A stretch of DNA of 64,000 nucleotides from Cryobacterium mannosilyticum. GTDB lineage: Bacteria > Actinomycetota > Actinomycetes > Actinomycetales > Microbacteriaceae. Numbering within the stretch: position 1 is the first letter of the stretch; the number at the start of each line of letters is the position of its first letter. Position numbers and translations under genes: made by a program. The stretch spans positions 1 to 64,000 of the forward strand of contig NZ_SOFM01000010.1 of assembly GCF_004402705.1 (NCBI RefSeq), given 5' to 3'. Shown here one piece after another: positions 25,392 to 36,240 of this stretch. The notes under the pieces were generated by a model, which was not told where the DNA came from, made no database searches, and worked only from the letters and a program-made list of their open reading frames with translations.

Positions 25392-26300
25392 ATGAGTCAG
25401 CAGCGCACGGATCAGGGAGAGCGGTCGAACCGGGGATCGGCTGCCGGAGCCGCAGCCCCCGGAGCACCGTGGCTGTGGCTGTCGATCGCCGCGGGCGTGC
25501 TCGCCGTCGCCGGCAGCGTGGTCGGGCTGGGCGTCGGCGGGTTCTACGCGAACCTGACCCCGGCCTTCCTGCCCCAGGCGCTGGCACAGGACGTCGCCAA
25601 CCTCGCGCTGGCGGCCCCGGCCCTGCTGGTCTGCGCGATCCTCGCCCTGCGGGGGTCGCTCCGCGCCCGCCTGGTCTGGCTGGGCGTGCTGGCGTTCACG
25701 GTCTACAACTACGTCATCTACACCTTTTCGATCCCGTTCGGGCCGTTGTTCCCGGTCTGGGTGGCCGTGCTGGGCCTCAGCCTCTTCTCCCTGATCGGCG
25801 GGATCGCGAGCACGGATGCCGGGGCCGCCGCCGCCCGGTTCGGGAGCCGGCCGGCGGCAGTCGTCACGGGGTGGTCACTCATCGTCGTCGGCGTGCTGTT
25901 CGGCCTGCTCTGGCTGTCGGAGGACGTCCCTGCCCTAGTGGCGGGCACCACACCGCAGAGCGTGCTGGACCTGGGCATTCCGACGAACCCGGTGCACATC
26001 CTCGACCTGGCCTTTTTCCTGCCCGCGGTCGTCGGCACCGGCATCCTGTTGCTCCGGCGCCGGGAGATGGCCTACCCGGTTGCGCCGGCGTTCCTCGTGT
26101 TCCTGATCCTCACCGGGGTGCCGATCATGGTCACCCCGATCGTGCAGTCGGTGCGCGGCGAGACGGCGGCCTGGACGGTGCTGGCGCCGATCGGACTGAT
26201 CACGGTGCTCATGCTGGTGCTGCTCGCCTGGCTGCTCCGCACCGTGGGATCCCCCGACGGGGCAGAAGCGCGCAGCGGGGCGGGAGAGCCCGCAGGCTAG
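25392..26300 (+). CDS. Multi-pass membrane protein, unknown function
   Basis: A 302-residue protein with about eight hydrophobic segments, preceded by a polar Ser/Arg N-terminus. ATG 25392 has GGAGGGAAC at suitable spacing and a TATATGCT stretch further upstream as a likely -10. The periplasmic-side Y-N-Y-V-I-Y-T-F-S-I-P-F-G-P-L-F-P segment recalls a widely distributed uncharacterised membrane family. No enzymatic motif is visible. It converges with the VOC gene and their stop codons overlap (TAG at 26298-26300 against a minus-strand TAG at 26299-26297). Confidence 0.75.
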   Translation: MSQQRTDQGERSNRGSAAGAAAPGAPWLWLSIAAGVLAVAGSVVGLGVGGFYANLTPAFLPQALAQDVANLALAAPALLVCAILALRGSLRARLVWLGVLAFTVYNYVIYTFSIPFGPLFPVWVAVLGLSLFSLIGGIASTDAGAAAARFGSRPAAVVTGWSLIVVGVLFGLLWLSEDVPALVAGTTPQSVLDLGIPTNPVHILDLAFFLPAVVGTGILLLRRREMAYPVAPAFLVFLILTGVPIMVTPIVQSVRGETAAWTVLAPIGLITVLMLVLLAWLLRTVGSPDGAEARSGAGEPAG

Positions 26301-26719
26301 GAGGGGCTCCCGGCGATGTTGACCATCCAGCTCACGCCGAACCTGTCCAGACACATCCCGAAGCTGTCGCCCCACGGGGCTTTGTTGAGCGGCATGGTCA
26401 CGGTGCCGCCGGCCGAGAGCCCGTCCCAGAACCGGCGCAGCTCGGTCTCGTCCGCGGAGTCGCCACTGAGGGAGACCGCGTAATTGGTGCCGGGCGTGTA
26501 GTCCATGCTGTTGGGAGTGTCCGCGCCCATCAGGACCAGGCCGGCGTCCGTTTCCAGCATGGCGTGCATGGTCTTGTCCTGCTCAGCCGGGTCCTGGCTG
26601 ACCTGGAACTCCGCGAACGTGCTGCGGGTCAGGGTGCCGCCGAAGACCGACTGGTAGAACTCCATGGCCTCCTTGGCCGTGTCGCGAAAACTCAGGTACG
26701 GGTTGAGACGTGAGGTCAT
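26297..26719 (-). CDS. VOC family protein, PhnB-like
   Basis: A 140-residue vicinal-oxygen-chelate (glyoxalase/bleomycin-resistance fold) protein. It has the PhnB-type start L-N-P-Y-L-S-F-R-D-T-A-K-E-A-M-E-F-Y-Q-S-V-F-G-G and the end W-G-D-S-F-G-M-C-L-D-R-F-G-V-S-W-M-V-N. These are usually annotated as '3-demethylubiquinone-9 3-methyltransferase-like' without proof of activity. ATG 26719 follows GGAG at 8 nt. Function is unknown beyond the fold. Confidence 0.88.
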   Translation of the reverse strand: MTSRLNPYLSFRDTAKEAMEFYQSVFGGTLTRSTFAEFQVSQDPAEQDKTMHAMLETDAGLVLMGADTPNSMDYTPGTNYAVSLSGDSADETELRRFWDGLSAGGTVTMPLNKAPWGDSFGMCLDRFGVSWMVNIAGSPS

Positions 26720-26795
26720 GAGCTGCACTCCTTCATCGACGGATTCCTGCTTCGATTATCGACCACCCGGCGCGGATACCCGAGAGTCGGGTCAG

Positions 26796-28961
26796 CTACG
26801 CCCCGGCGTCGGCACCAACCCGGTCGCCGAGCTTCATCGCCCTGATCAGCGACGCGAAACGCGCGTTGCCGGGCAGGTCGTCGATCAGCACGGACACCCC
26901 GTCCGGGCCGGCCAGGGGAATCCGCCAGTTCGGGTACTCGTTCATGGTTCCCGGCTGGTTCTGGGTGCGCCGTTCACCGACCGCGTCCACCAGCGCCACG
27001 CCGAGCAGCGATGACGGCGTCAGCGCCGTGAACGCATAGAGCGCCTCGACCGTTTCCTGGATCCCGACGGGCGTCCCGGACTCCGGCAGCAGCCCACGCT
27101 CGCGCACGAGGGCGAGCACCGCCTCCTGCTCCGCCGCGTCCGCCGCCCGTTCCTCGTCGACCGGGCGACCGAGCAGACCGAGGGATTCGCGCAGGGCCAC
27201 GTGGTCTCCGGCGAGGTAGCCGGCGGTCGGCGGCAGGTCGTGGGTGTTCACGCTGGTCAGGCACTGTTGCCGGTAGCGCTCGGGGGCGAACGGCACCCCG
27301 TTGTCGCGCTCGAACCAGAGGATGGAGGTTCCGAAGATGCAGCGCTCGGCCAGGTACTCCCGCACCCAGCCCTCGAAGACCCCGAGGTCCTCGCCGATCA
27401 CGATCGCCCCGGCGCGCTGGGCCTCGAGCGCCAGGATGCCGATCAGGGCCTCGTGGTCGTAGTGCACGTACGTGCCGTCCCCCGGACCGGCGCCTTCCGG
27501 GATCCACCAGAGCCGGAAGAGACCCAGGATGTGGTCGACGCGCACCCCGCCGGCGTGACGGAGCACGCTGCGGAGCATGTCCCGGTACGCCGCGTAGCCG
27601 GAGTCGGCCAGCCGGCCCGGGTGCCACGGCGGCTGGGACCAGTTCTGGCCGATCTGGTTGAACATGTCCGGCGGCGCACCGACGGTCATCCCCTGGGCGA
27701 GCACGTCGTGCAGGGTCCAGGCATCCGAGCCGTGGCGCTGTACCCCGACCGCGAGGTCGTGCACGACGCCGATGCCCATGCCGGCATCCGTCGCCGCCCG
27801 CTGGGCGGTCTCCAGCTGGTGGTCGCACACCCACTGCAGCCAGCAGTGGAAGGTCACCCGGTCGGCGAGCTCGTCCCGGTGCAGTGCGGCGAAAGGGCTG
27901 CGCGGGCCGGTCGGTTCCTGCAGCCACTCCGGCGAGTCCGCCGGGAAGCGTTCGGTCAACGCGCACCACAGCGCGAAGTCCTCGAGCCCCTGGCCCTGCT
28001 CCCGGCGGAAGACCTCGAACTGGTGCCCCCTGGCCGGGCTGCGCCGGACCTGGTGGATGAGTTCGAGCGCGGTGAGCTTGGCCGTGTAGGAGGAGTCTCT
28101 GTCCAACCGTTCGGTGTCGAGGTTCGCCGGCCGCAACGTGGCCGCGAGGTTCTCCACGACGGTGCGGGACGCGGCGGGCAGGTAGGCGTACTCGGGGATG
28201 TCCTCGACCCGGATGTACAACGGGTGGAAGAACCGCCGGCTGGACGGCAGGTAGGGCGACGGCTCCACGGGCGGGGCTGGCTCCGAGGCGTGCAGCGGGT
28301 TGACCAGCACGAATCCGGCGCCGTACTGGGCTCCGGAGATCGCGGCCAGGTCGGCCAGGTCGGCGAAGTCGCCGATTCCCCAGGACCGTGAGGACCGCAC
28401 GGAGTACAGCTGGGCCATCAGGCCCCAGCTCTGCTGCCCGGCGAGCGCCTGGGTGGTCTGCAAGCGCTCGGGGGTGACCACGAGCGTGCTCCTGGCCGTC
28501 TCGCCGGCCGACTCGGCGAGCAGGGTGTGCCAGCCGAGGGGCAGGTCGGCGGGCACGACGTAGGAGGCCCGGCTGACACTGCGGCCGTCGATGTTCCGCG
28601 GTTCGCTCCAGTCGCCGCGCTGCGGAACCGGATGCCGTGAACCGTCTTCGGCGAGGACCGACACTGTGACCGACTGGCCGGTGCCGACGTGCACGGCGAC
28701 GTCGAGTTCGCTGCCCTCGCGGGCGACGAGAGTGGGCGGCAGCAGCCGACGCCACGGCTCACTCTGTTTCTCGGCCAGCGACGACGCGAGCTCCTCCGGC
28801 GAGCCGGCCGGGACGCCCAGGGCCGTGAGCACGCCGCGCAGAGTCTCGGCCTGCACCGTTCGTTCCACACCGTCCCAGCCGCGGATCGACGTGTCCACCC
28901 CGTGTGCCCGTGCCAGTTCCAGCAACGCTGCCGTCGTTTCGTCGGGTTGACCGTGCTTCAT
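26796..28961 (-). CDS. malQ: 4-alpha-glucanotransferase (amylomaltase)
   Basis: A 721-residue GH77 enzyme with the long N-terminal extension typical of actinobacterial MalQ. The catalytic (beta/alpha)8 barrel starts near S-W-G-I-G-D-F-A-D-L. It shows G-V-R-V-D-H-I-L-G-L-F (nucleophile Asp), I-G-E-D-L-G (acid/base Glu) and V-N-T-H-D-L-P-P (third Asp). It transfers maltosyl units between alpha-1,4-glucans, releasing glucose. ATG 28961 is chosen; the 30 codons upstream lack family similarity. It complements the maltokinase at 18.1 kb in maltose/glucan metabolism but is not in its operon. Confidence 0.95.
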   Translation of the reverse strand: MKHGQPDETTAALLELARAHGVDTSIRGWDGVERTVQAETLRGVLTALGVPAGSPEELASSLAEKQSEPWRRLLPPTLVAREGSELDVAVHVGTGQSVTVSVLAEDGSRHPVPQRGDWSEPRNIDGRSVSRASYVVPADLPLGWHTLLAESAGETARSTLVVTPERLQTTQALAGQQSWGLMAQLYSVRSSRSWGIGDFADLADLAAISGAQYGAGFVLVNPLHASEPAPPVEPSPYLPSSRRFFHPLYIRVEDIPEYAYLPAASRTVVENLAATLRPANLDTERLDRDSSYTAKLTALELIHQVRRSPARGHQFEVFRREQGQGLEDFALWCALTERFPADSPEWLQEPTGPRSPFAALHRDELADRVTFHCWLQWVCDHQLETAQRAATDAGMGIGVVHDLAVGVQRHGSDAWTLHDVLAQGMTVGAPPDMFNQIGQNWSQPPWHPGRLADSGYAAYRDMLRSVLRHAGGVRVDHILGLFRLWWIPEGAGPGDGTYVHYDHEALIGILALEAQRAGAIVIGEDLGVFEGWVREYLAERCIFGTSILWFERDNGVPFAPERYRQQCLTSVNTHDLPPTAGYLAGDHVALRESLGLLGRPVDEERAADAAEQEAVLALVRERGLLPESGTPVGIQETVEALYAFTALTPSSLLGVALVDAVGERRTQNQPGTMNEYPNWRIPLAGPDGVSVLIDDLPGNARFASLIRAMKLGDRVGADAGA

Positions 28962-29016
28962 GGCCCCACTCGTTTCATGACCCCACTCTATGGCCTGTGC
29001 CCGGGCCGCCCGCCGT

Positions 29017-29820
29017 TCAGGCGAGGACGGTGGCGCGCACCGCCCAGGCACGGGCCGACAGGGGAATCGAGCCGTCGGGCTGCACGGGCAGGCGCGCGCG
29101 GAGGATCTCGCGCAGGTAGGCCCGCCGGCGCTCGTCCAGTGACATCAGGTAGGCGGGAGCCGCGCCCTGCCCGCCCAGGAACGGCTCCCAATAGTCGTCG
29201 AAGCCGGGGAATGGGGTGGGGATGTCGATGGCCCGGGCCTCGGGGTCGGCCAGCCCTGCCTCGGTGAACAGGTCCTGCAGGGCCTCGGGCCGGCAGGAGG
29301 GGAACCGGGCGCCTTCGTGCAGGCGCACCGCGTCGGGGTCGAGCAGGGCCGCGGCGTCCCAGAAATACCGGATGAGCTCCATCTTCCCGGCGTAGTCCCA
29401 GACATAGGCGGCGATGGTGCCTCCCTCCACCGTCACCCGGGCCATCTCGGCCAGCGCCGCGCGCTGATCCGTGATGAAGTTGAGGACCAGACCGGACACG
29501 GTCACGTCGACCGCCTGGCCGGGAAGCGGGATGGCCTCGGCGCCGCCCTGGTAGAGCCGTGCCCGGCCGCCCAGGTTCTCCCGCGCCGCCGCGAGGAATC
29601 CGGCCGAGGGTTCCACCCCGGTCACCTCGGTCGGGGAGCACCGGTCGAGGATCTCCTGGCACAGCACCCCGGTGCCGCAGCCTACGTCGAGCCAGCGCCG
29701 ACCGGGCGCGATCCCGAGCCAGTCGACGAACTCCGCGGCGACCAGACGGCTCCACCGCCCGATGTACCGTTCGTACGGGCTTCCCTGCTCCCAGCGCTCG
29801 AGCACCGGTTCCGAATCCAT
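29017..29820 (-). CDS. Class I SAM-dependent methyltransferase
   Basis: A 267-residue methyltransferase. Motif I is L-D-V-G-C-G-T-G (about residue 45), then V-T-G-V-E-P-S-A-G-F and the Met/Val-rich D-V-T-V-S-G-L-V-L-N-F post-II region. ATG 29820 follows GGAGAGAAGCG. The acceptor is not predictable; the closest look is to ubiE/arsenite-like small-molecule methyltransferases. It ends 55 nt before malQ starts, in the same direction, and may be co-transcribed with it. Confidence 0.86.
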   Translation of the reverse strand: MDSEPVLERWEQGSPYERYIGRWSRLVAAEFVDWLGIAPGRRWLDVGCGTGVLCQEILDRCSPTEVTGVEPSAGFLAAARENLGGRARLYQGGAEAIPLPGQAVDVTVSGLVLNFITDQRAALAEMARVTVEGGTIAAYVWDYAGKMELIRYFWDAAALLDPDAVRLHEGARFPSCRPEALQDLFTEAGLADPEARAIDIPTPFPGFDDYWEPFLGGQGAAPAYLMSLDERRRAYLREILRARLPVQPDGSIPLSARAWAVRATVLA

Positions 29821-30039
29821 GGTCGCTTCTCTCCACGTCTGCGTCTGTGACTCTCGCTGCCGGGACCTCGAGCCTGATCCGCCGGGCCGGGTCTCCGCCA
29901 CCGATTGCTCACAAACTACAACCCTTCGGGGAGAATGCGACAGGGACTTCTACGCTGGAAGGCGTGGAAGCTCGACTTCCCACGATGACGCCAGCGATCC
30001 TCACGGTCACGGTAGAACCTGCTGCCGGGCCGCCCGTGG

Positions 30040-31062
30040 TCAGTGATCCGGACGGGCCCGGCTCGGCTGCACCCGGGGCGGCTCCCCCGGCATCTTCGGG
30101 AAGTCGGGCGGGAACGGCAGCTCGCCGAGGCCCGCCTCCCGGTCCCGGGCCCACCAGCCGAGCAGCAGGTCGATCGTTCCGGGGTGATCGTGCATCCGCG
30201 CCCAGGGGTCGCCGGTGCTGCGCAGCCGATCCGGCACGGTGGCGACGGTGTGGTCCCGGGGATCGGCGTCACCGAGCTCATCCCAGTCGAGCGGGCAGGA
30301 CACCGGCGCGTGGGCCAGCGGCCGCGGGCTGTAGGCGCCGGCCATCGTGCGGTCCCGGTTCGCCTGGTTGAAGTCGACGAACACCCGCTCGCCCCGCTCC
30401 TCCTTCCACCAGTTCGTGGTGACCTGGCGCGGCATCCGGCGTTCCAGTTCCCGTGCGGCCGCGATCACCGCGTGCCGCACGTCCAGGAACTCATGGGTCG
30501 GGGTGATCGGCGCGAAGACGTGCAGGCCGCGGTTCCCGGATGTCTTCACGAAGGCGGTCAGGCCGGCCTCCCCGAGCACCGACCGCAGTTCGACCGCGGC
30601 CGTGACGGCATCGCCGAAGCCGGTGCCCGGCTGCGGGTCGAGGTCGATCCGCAGCTCGTCGGGGTTGTCGGGCAACCCGGCGCGCGAGGCCCACGGGTGG
30701 AAGACGACCGTGTTCATCTGCACCGCCCAGACCGCGGCGGCGGGCTCATCGAGGACCAGTTGCGGATGCGACCTTCCGCTCGGGTACACAACCGTCACCG
30801 AGCGCACGAAGTCGGGCGCGCCCCGCGGCGGGTTCTTCGAGAAGTACTGGTCGCCCTCGACGCCGTCCGGGAACCGCTGCAGGGTCACCGGCCGGTCGCC
30901 GTTGGCGCGGATGAAGGCGGTGCCGACGTCGATGATGTAGCGGGCAAGGTCCAGCTTGGTGGTCCCGGTCTCCCGCCAGAGGATCCGGCCGGGGCTGGAG
31001 AGGCGCACCTCGCGGTCGCCCTGCGGTCCGGGGACGGTGAGGAGCACGGCATCGGTTCCCAT
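30040..31062 (-). CDS. Stand-alone LigD-type polymerase/primase (NHEJ PolDom)
   Basis: A 340-residue protein covering the archaeo-eukaryotic primase-like domain of LigD. It has L-Q-R-F-P-D-G-V, Q-Y-F-S-K-N-P-P, the metal-binding R-I-D-L-D-P-Q motif, K-T-S-G-N-R-G-L-H-V and V-F-V-D-F-N-Q-A-N-R-D. The domain adds ribo- or deoxynucleotides at broken DNA ends. No ligase or nuclease domain is attached and no ku gene is in the window. It could serve a Ku/LigD pathway encoded elsewhere. The start ATG has TAGGTT 6 nt upstream, suggesting a leaderless message. Confidence 0.9.
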   Translation of the reverse strand: MGTDAVLLTVPGPQGDREVRLSSPGRILWRETGTTKLDLARYIIDVGTAFIRANGDRPVTLQRFPDGVEGDQYFSKNPPRGAPDFVRSVTVVYPSGRSHPQLVLDEPAAAVWAVQMNTVVFHPWASRAGLPDNPDELRIDLDPQPGTGFGDAVTAAVELRSVLGEAGLTAFVKTSGNRGLHVFAPITPTHEFLDVRHAVIAAARELERRMPRQVTTNWWKEERGERVFVDFNQANRDRTMAGAYSPRPLAHAPVSCPLDWDELGDADPRDHTVATVPDRLRSTGDPWARMHDHPGTIDLLLGWWARDREAGLGELPFPPDFPKMPGEPPRVQPSRARPDH

Positions 31063-31068
31063 GCGGAC

Positions 31069-31074
31069 AACCTA
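31069..31074 (-). promoter_or_regulatory. Putative -10 of the LigD-type polymerase gene (leaderless)
   Basis: TAGGTT on the minus strand ends 6 nt before ATG 31062. No Shine-Dalgarno sequence is present. Confidence 0.45.
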
Positions 31075-31123
31075 GCGGGATTGCGCCGCCCGGCACCAGC
31101 CTGTTCGACCGCCCGGTCAGCGG

Positions 31124-32320
31124 TCAGTACCAGTTCACGCTCTCGGAGTGCGCCCATGCCCCGCAGGGGGTGCCGTACCGGGCCGCGATGTAGCCCAGGC
31201 CCCAGTTGATCTGGGTCGCGGCGCTCGTGCGCCAGTCGCTGCCGGCGGACGCCATCTTGCTGCCGGGAAGGGACTGCGGGATGCCGTAGGCCCCGCTGCC
31301 GGCGTTGTAGGCGTCGGCTCGCCAACCGGACTCCCGGTTCCACAGCGACACCAGGCAGCTGAATTCACCCTGGCTCCAGCCGCGTGCGGACGCGGCCGAG
31401 GAGGCGTAGGCCCGTGCTGCGGCCGGATCGACGACCGTGCCCGGTGACGGCGCGGTACCCGAACCCCCGCTTCCGGTCCCTCCGCTTCCGGTCCCTCCGC
31501 TTCCGGTCCCTCCGCCCTGGCCGGCCGCGGCCTGCGCTGCGGCTGCTGCCCGTGCCGCTTCCGCCTCTTGCTTCTGGTAGGCCTCATCCGCGGCGACCCC
31601 GGCCAGATAGGTGCGTTCGGTTTCCGCCGTGGAGTTCTTGAGGCTGGCGAGCTGGGCGACGAGCACGTCGGCCGTCGCGGTCTGCGCGGCCAGTTGCTCA
31701 TCGGCGGCCCGCTGGGCGGTCACCGCCGCTGCCGCCTGATTCTGGGCGATCCTGGCCAGCCGGTCCCGCTCGGCGGCGGCCGCCGCCGCCGCCTTCGAGG
31801 CGCTCTGGACCACGTTGGCCTGTGCCAGGGCCCTCTGCTGGATGCCGGCGGCCGTCTCGCCGAGGCGTGTCGTCACGCCCAGTTGATAGAGCAGGTCGGC
31901 CCCGCCGTCGGCAGACAGGAGCAGCCGGGTGACGACGCCGCCCGAGCCGGCCCGGTAGAGCTGCGCCCCGATCCGGCCGAGCTGATCGTCTGCCGCCGAC
32001 GCCTTGTCCGAGGCGACGGCCAGTCGAGCGGAGAGCGCGGCGGCGCGCGCGGCGGCCGTTCCCGAGTCGGCCTGGGCAGTGGCGGCCGCCCCGTTGGCGA
32101 CGATGGCCGCGTCGCCGAGGCTCGCCGCCGTGGCCTCCAGCCCGGACAACAGCCCGGTGATCCGTTCGACCGCGGCCTGGGTCGTTGCCGTGGTGCTCCG
32201 GGCCGCCTCGACATCCGCCCAGCTCGGGTACGTCTCGTCGGCTCGAGCTGTAGCCGGCAGGGATAAGGCGACGAGGGCGACAAGGGCGGCCACGCCGAGC
32301 ATCCGCGGTGTCGTGCGCAC
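31124..32320 (-). CDS. Secreted coiled-coil protein with C-terminal transglycosylase-like domain
   Basis: A 398-residue protein from GTG 32320, which follows GGGGAG. A signal peptide is clear: basic N-terminus, hydrophobic L-G-V-A-A-L-V-A-L-V-A-L-S-L-P, and cleavage after A-R-A. The mature part has a long Ala-rich coiled coil (about 35-270), a Gly/Ser/Thr linker of three repeats, and an SLT-like module of about 90 residues. The module has the probable catalytic Glu in L-W-N-R-E-S-G-W, then G-I-P-Q-S-L-P-G-S-K-M and the tail Y-G-T-P-C-G-A-W. The coiled coil resembles the PcsB/NlpC-P60 N-terminal region. A role in peptidoglycan remodelling is inferred. Two paralogues lie at 50.7 and 52.7 kb. 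Confidence 0.82.
   Translation of the reverse strand: MRTTPRMLGVAALVALVALSLPATARADETYPSWADVEAARSTTATTQAAVERITGLLSGLEATAASLGDAAIVANGAAATAQADSGTAAARAAALSARLAVASDKASAADDQLGRIGAQLYRAGSGGVVTRLLLSADGGADLLYQLGVTTRLGETAAGIQQRALAQANVVQSASKAAAAAAAERDRLARIAQNQAAAAVTAQRAADEQLAAQTATADVLVAQLASLKNSTAETERTYLAGVAADEAYQKQEAEAARAAAAAQAAAGQGGGTGSGGTGSGGTGSGGSGTAPSPGTVVDPAAARAYASSAASARGWSQGEFSCLVSLWNRESGWRADAYNAGSGAYGIPQSLPGSKMASAGSDWRTSAATQINWGLGYIAARYGTPCGAWAHSESVNWY
31470..31514. repeat. Three 15-bp tandem repeats coding a Gly-rich linker
   Basis: CTTCCGGTCCCTCCG occurs three times head to tail. On the minus strand each unit encodes Gly-Gly-Thr-Gly-Ser in the linker before the SLT-like domain. Copy number could vary by slippage. 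Confidence 0.8.
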
Positions 32321-32460
32321 GCGTCTCCCCGGGGTTCTCGTCGAGCGGTTGTCAGTCGAGTCTAGTTCGGCCGCGCAGCGGCTCTCGGCTGCGCAGCTGG
32401 CTCTCGGCTGCCCAGACGCCGAACCGGTGGCCGGCCCGATATCGGGCCGGCCACCGTCGC

Positions 32461-35016
<2,556 letters not shown>

Positions 35017-35036
35017 GTGACCTCCTGATGGTGAAA

Positions 35037-35057
35037 CTTGAGTGCCCTTGACTCAAC
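35037..35057. promoter_or_regulatory. HAIR element (HspR-binding inverted repeat)
   Basis: CTTGAGT-N7-ACTCAAC matches the HspR consensus CTTGAGT-N7-ACTCAAG with a single mismatch at the last base. It lies 20 bp before the Clp ATPase start, between the two divergent genes. Confidence 0.9.
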
Positions 35058-35185
35058 TTAACGCGGGCATCCTGATTTCATTCCCGGGGTTTCCCGTGAG
35101 TCGGCCGTGACGCGCGGATCAGGCCGGGGCACCGGAGAGTGTGGTGGACTGGGCAGACCTGCTCGAGACCGGAGACACGCCCACG

Positions 35186-35500
35186 ATGAAGCTCACCGAC
35201 ATCACCCCGCCCGCACGGAGCTTTTCGCGCTGGCTCACCGAGGAGGAGATCGGCCAGGTGCTCGCCAGCGACCGAGGCTGGCGGCTCGCCCCCGACGGGA
35301 GCGTCGTCGCCGGCAAGCTGCGCAGGACGGTCATCGCCGCGTCGCTGACCGAGCTCGGCGCCGCGGCCCTGGCCAACCGGTGGACGAGCCGGGCTGCCGC
35401 GCCGGGCAGCGACGGCAGCGGCCCGACCCACATCATGTGGGGCGTGTTCAATGCGCGCACCGACGCCGACGTCGCCGCCGCAATCGCCGGGCGGTCCTGA
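35186..35500 (+). CDS. Hypothetical protein (104 aa)
   Basis: A soluble protein starting at ATG 35186, or possibly 14-15 codons earlier at the GTGs 35141/35144 that follow CGGAGAG. It has a W-L-T-E-E-E-I-G-Q-V-L region, then G-W-R-L-A-P-D-G-S-V-V-A-G-K-L and a C-terminal H-I-M-W-G-V-F-N-A-R-T-D. No known family is recognised. It is divergent from the Clp ATPase and sits 3 nt before the DoxX-like gene, so the two likely form an operon. The HAIR element lies about 130 nt upstream. Confidence 0.6.
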   Translation: MKLTDITPPARSFSRWLTEEEIGQVLASDRGWRLAPDGSVVAGKLRRTVIAASLTELGAAALANRWTSRAAAPGSDGSGPTHIMWGVFNARTDADVAAAIAGRS

Positions 35501-35503
35501 ACT

Positions 35504-35953
35504 ATGACCAGACAGGTCGCCGACCGCGGGCGCACCCCGACCACCCTCCCCCGAACGATCGGACGCTGGTTGCTGGGCGCGTTCCTGCTCCTGGCCGGGA
35601 TCAGCCACCTGAGCTGGAACCGGGAGGCGTTTCTCGCCCAGGTACCGCAGTGGCTGCCGCTGGGGGGCGACTTCGTCGTGATCGCGTCGGGCCTGGTCGA
35701 GATCGCCCTGGGCGCGGCCCTGCTCGCCCTGCCCCGATGGCGCGTGCCGGTGGGCTGGGTCGTCGCCGCGTTCTTCCTCGCCGTCTTCCCCGGCAACATC
35801 TCCCAGTTCGTCACGGCCACCGACTCGTTCGGGCTCAACTCCGACCTGAGCCGGGGCATCCGGCTGGCCTTCCAGCCCCTGCTGGTGCTCTGGGCCCTGT
35901 GGTCCACCGGGGCCTGGCAGGCCTGGCGTTCGGCCCGGTCGGCCCGCCGCTGA
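35504..35953 (+). CDS. DoxX-like membrane protein
   Basis: A 149-residue protein with four hydrophobic helices and the DoxX-type start R-W-L-L-G-A-F-L-L-L-A-G-I-S-H-L-S-W-N-R-E-A-F. It also has the V-P-x-W-L-P and F-P-G-N-I-S-Q-F motifs shared by DoxX-family proteins. The family is loosely linked to quinone or thiol redox chemistry; no specific role can be assigned. The ATG follows the previous stop by 3 nt, implying translational coupling. Confidence 0.8.
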   Translation: MTRQVADRGRTPTTLPRTIGRWLLGAFLLLAGISHLSWNREAFLAQVPQWLPLGGDFVVIASGLVEIALGAALLALPRWRVPVGWVVAAFFLAVFPGNISQFVTATDSFGLNSDLSRGIRLAFQPLLVLWALWSTGAWQAWRSARSARR

Positions 35954-36036
35954 ACCGGGCTCCCAGTTCCCTGCCAGCATCACGGATACCCCATGGGGTA
36001 TCGTGAGCGAGACAGCTGAACGAAAGGGACCATCGA

Positions 36037-36204
36037 ATGTGCCGAGCAGTGACGTGTAGGAAGTGCGGAAAGACAACCTGGGCCGGGTGCGGACAGCACG
36101 TCGACCAGGTGATGCGAGGGGTTCCGGGCGCGCAACGCTGCCGCGGGCACGAAAACGAACCGCCCCCCAAGGGATTCTTCGCCCGGTTGTTCTCCGGCAG
36201 CTGA
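36037..36204 (+). CDS. Small Cys/His-rich (zinc-ribbon-like) protein (55 aa)
   Basis: ATG 36037 follows AAAGGGA at about 7-nt spacing. The 55-residue product starts M-C-R-A-V-T-C-R-K-C-G-K-T-T-W-A-G-C-G-Q-H and later has Q-R-C-R-G-H. The C-x2-C...C-x-x-H...C-x2-H arrangement suggests a bound zinc. Near-identical small proteins are widespread in Actinobacteria and fungi as uncharacterised ORFs (from memory). Function is unknown. It lies between the DoxX-like gene and the end of the 185-aa gene on the opposite strand. Confidence 0.75.
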   Translation: MCRAVTCRKCGKTTWAGCGQHVDQVMRGVPGAQRCRGHENEPPPKGFFARLFSGS

Positions 36205-36240
36205 GCCGACCGCGGCGCCCCCTGGAGCGCCGCGTCGGAA

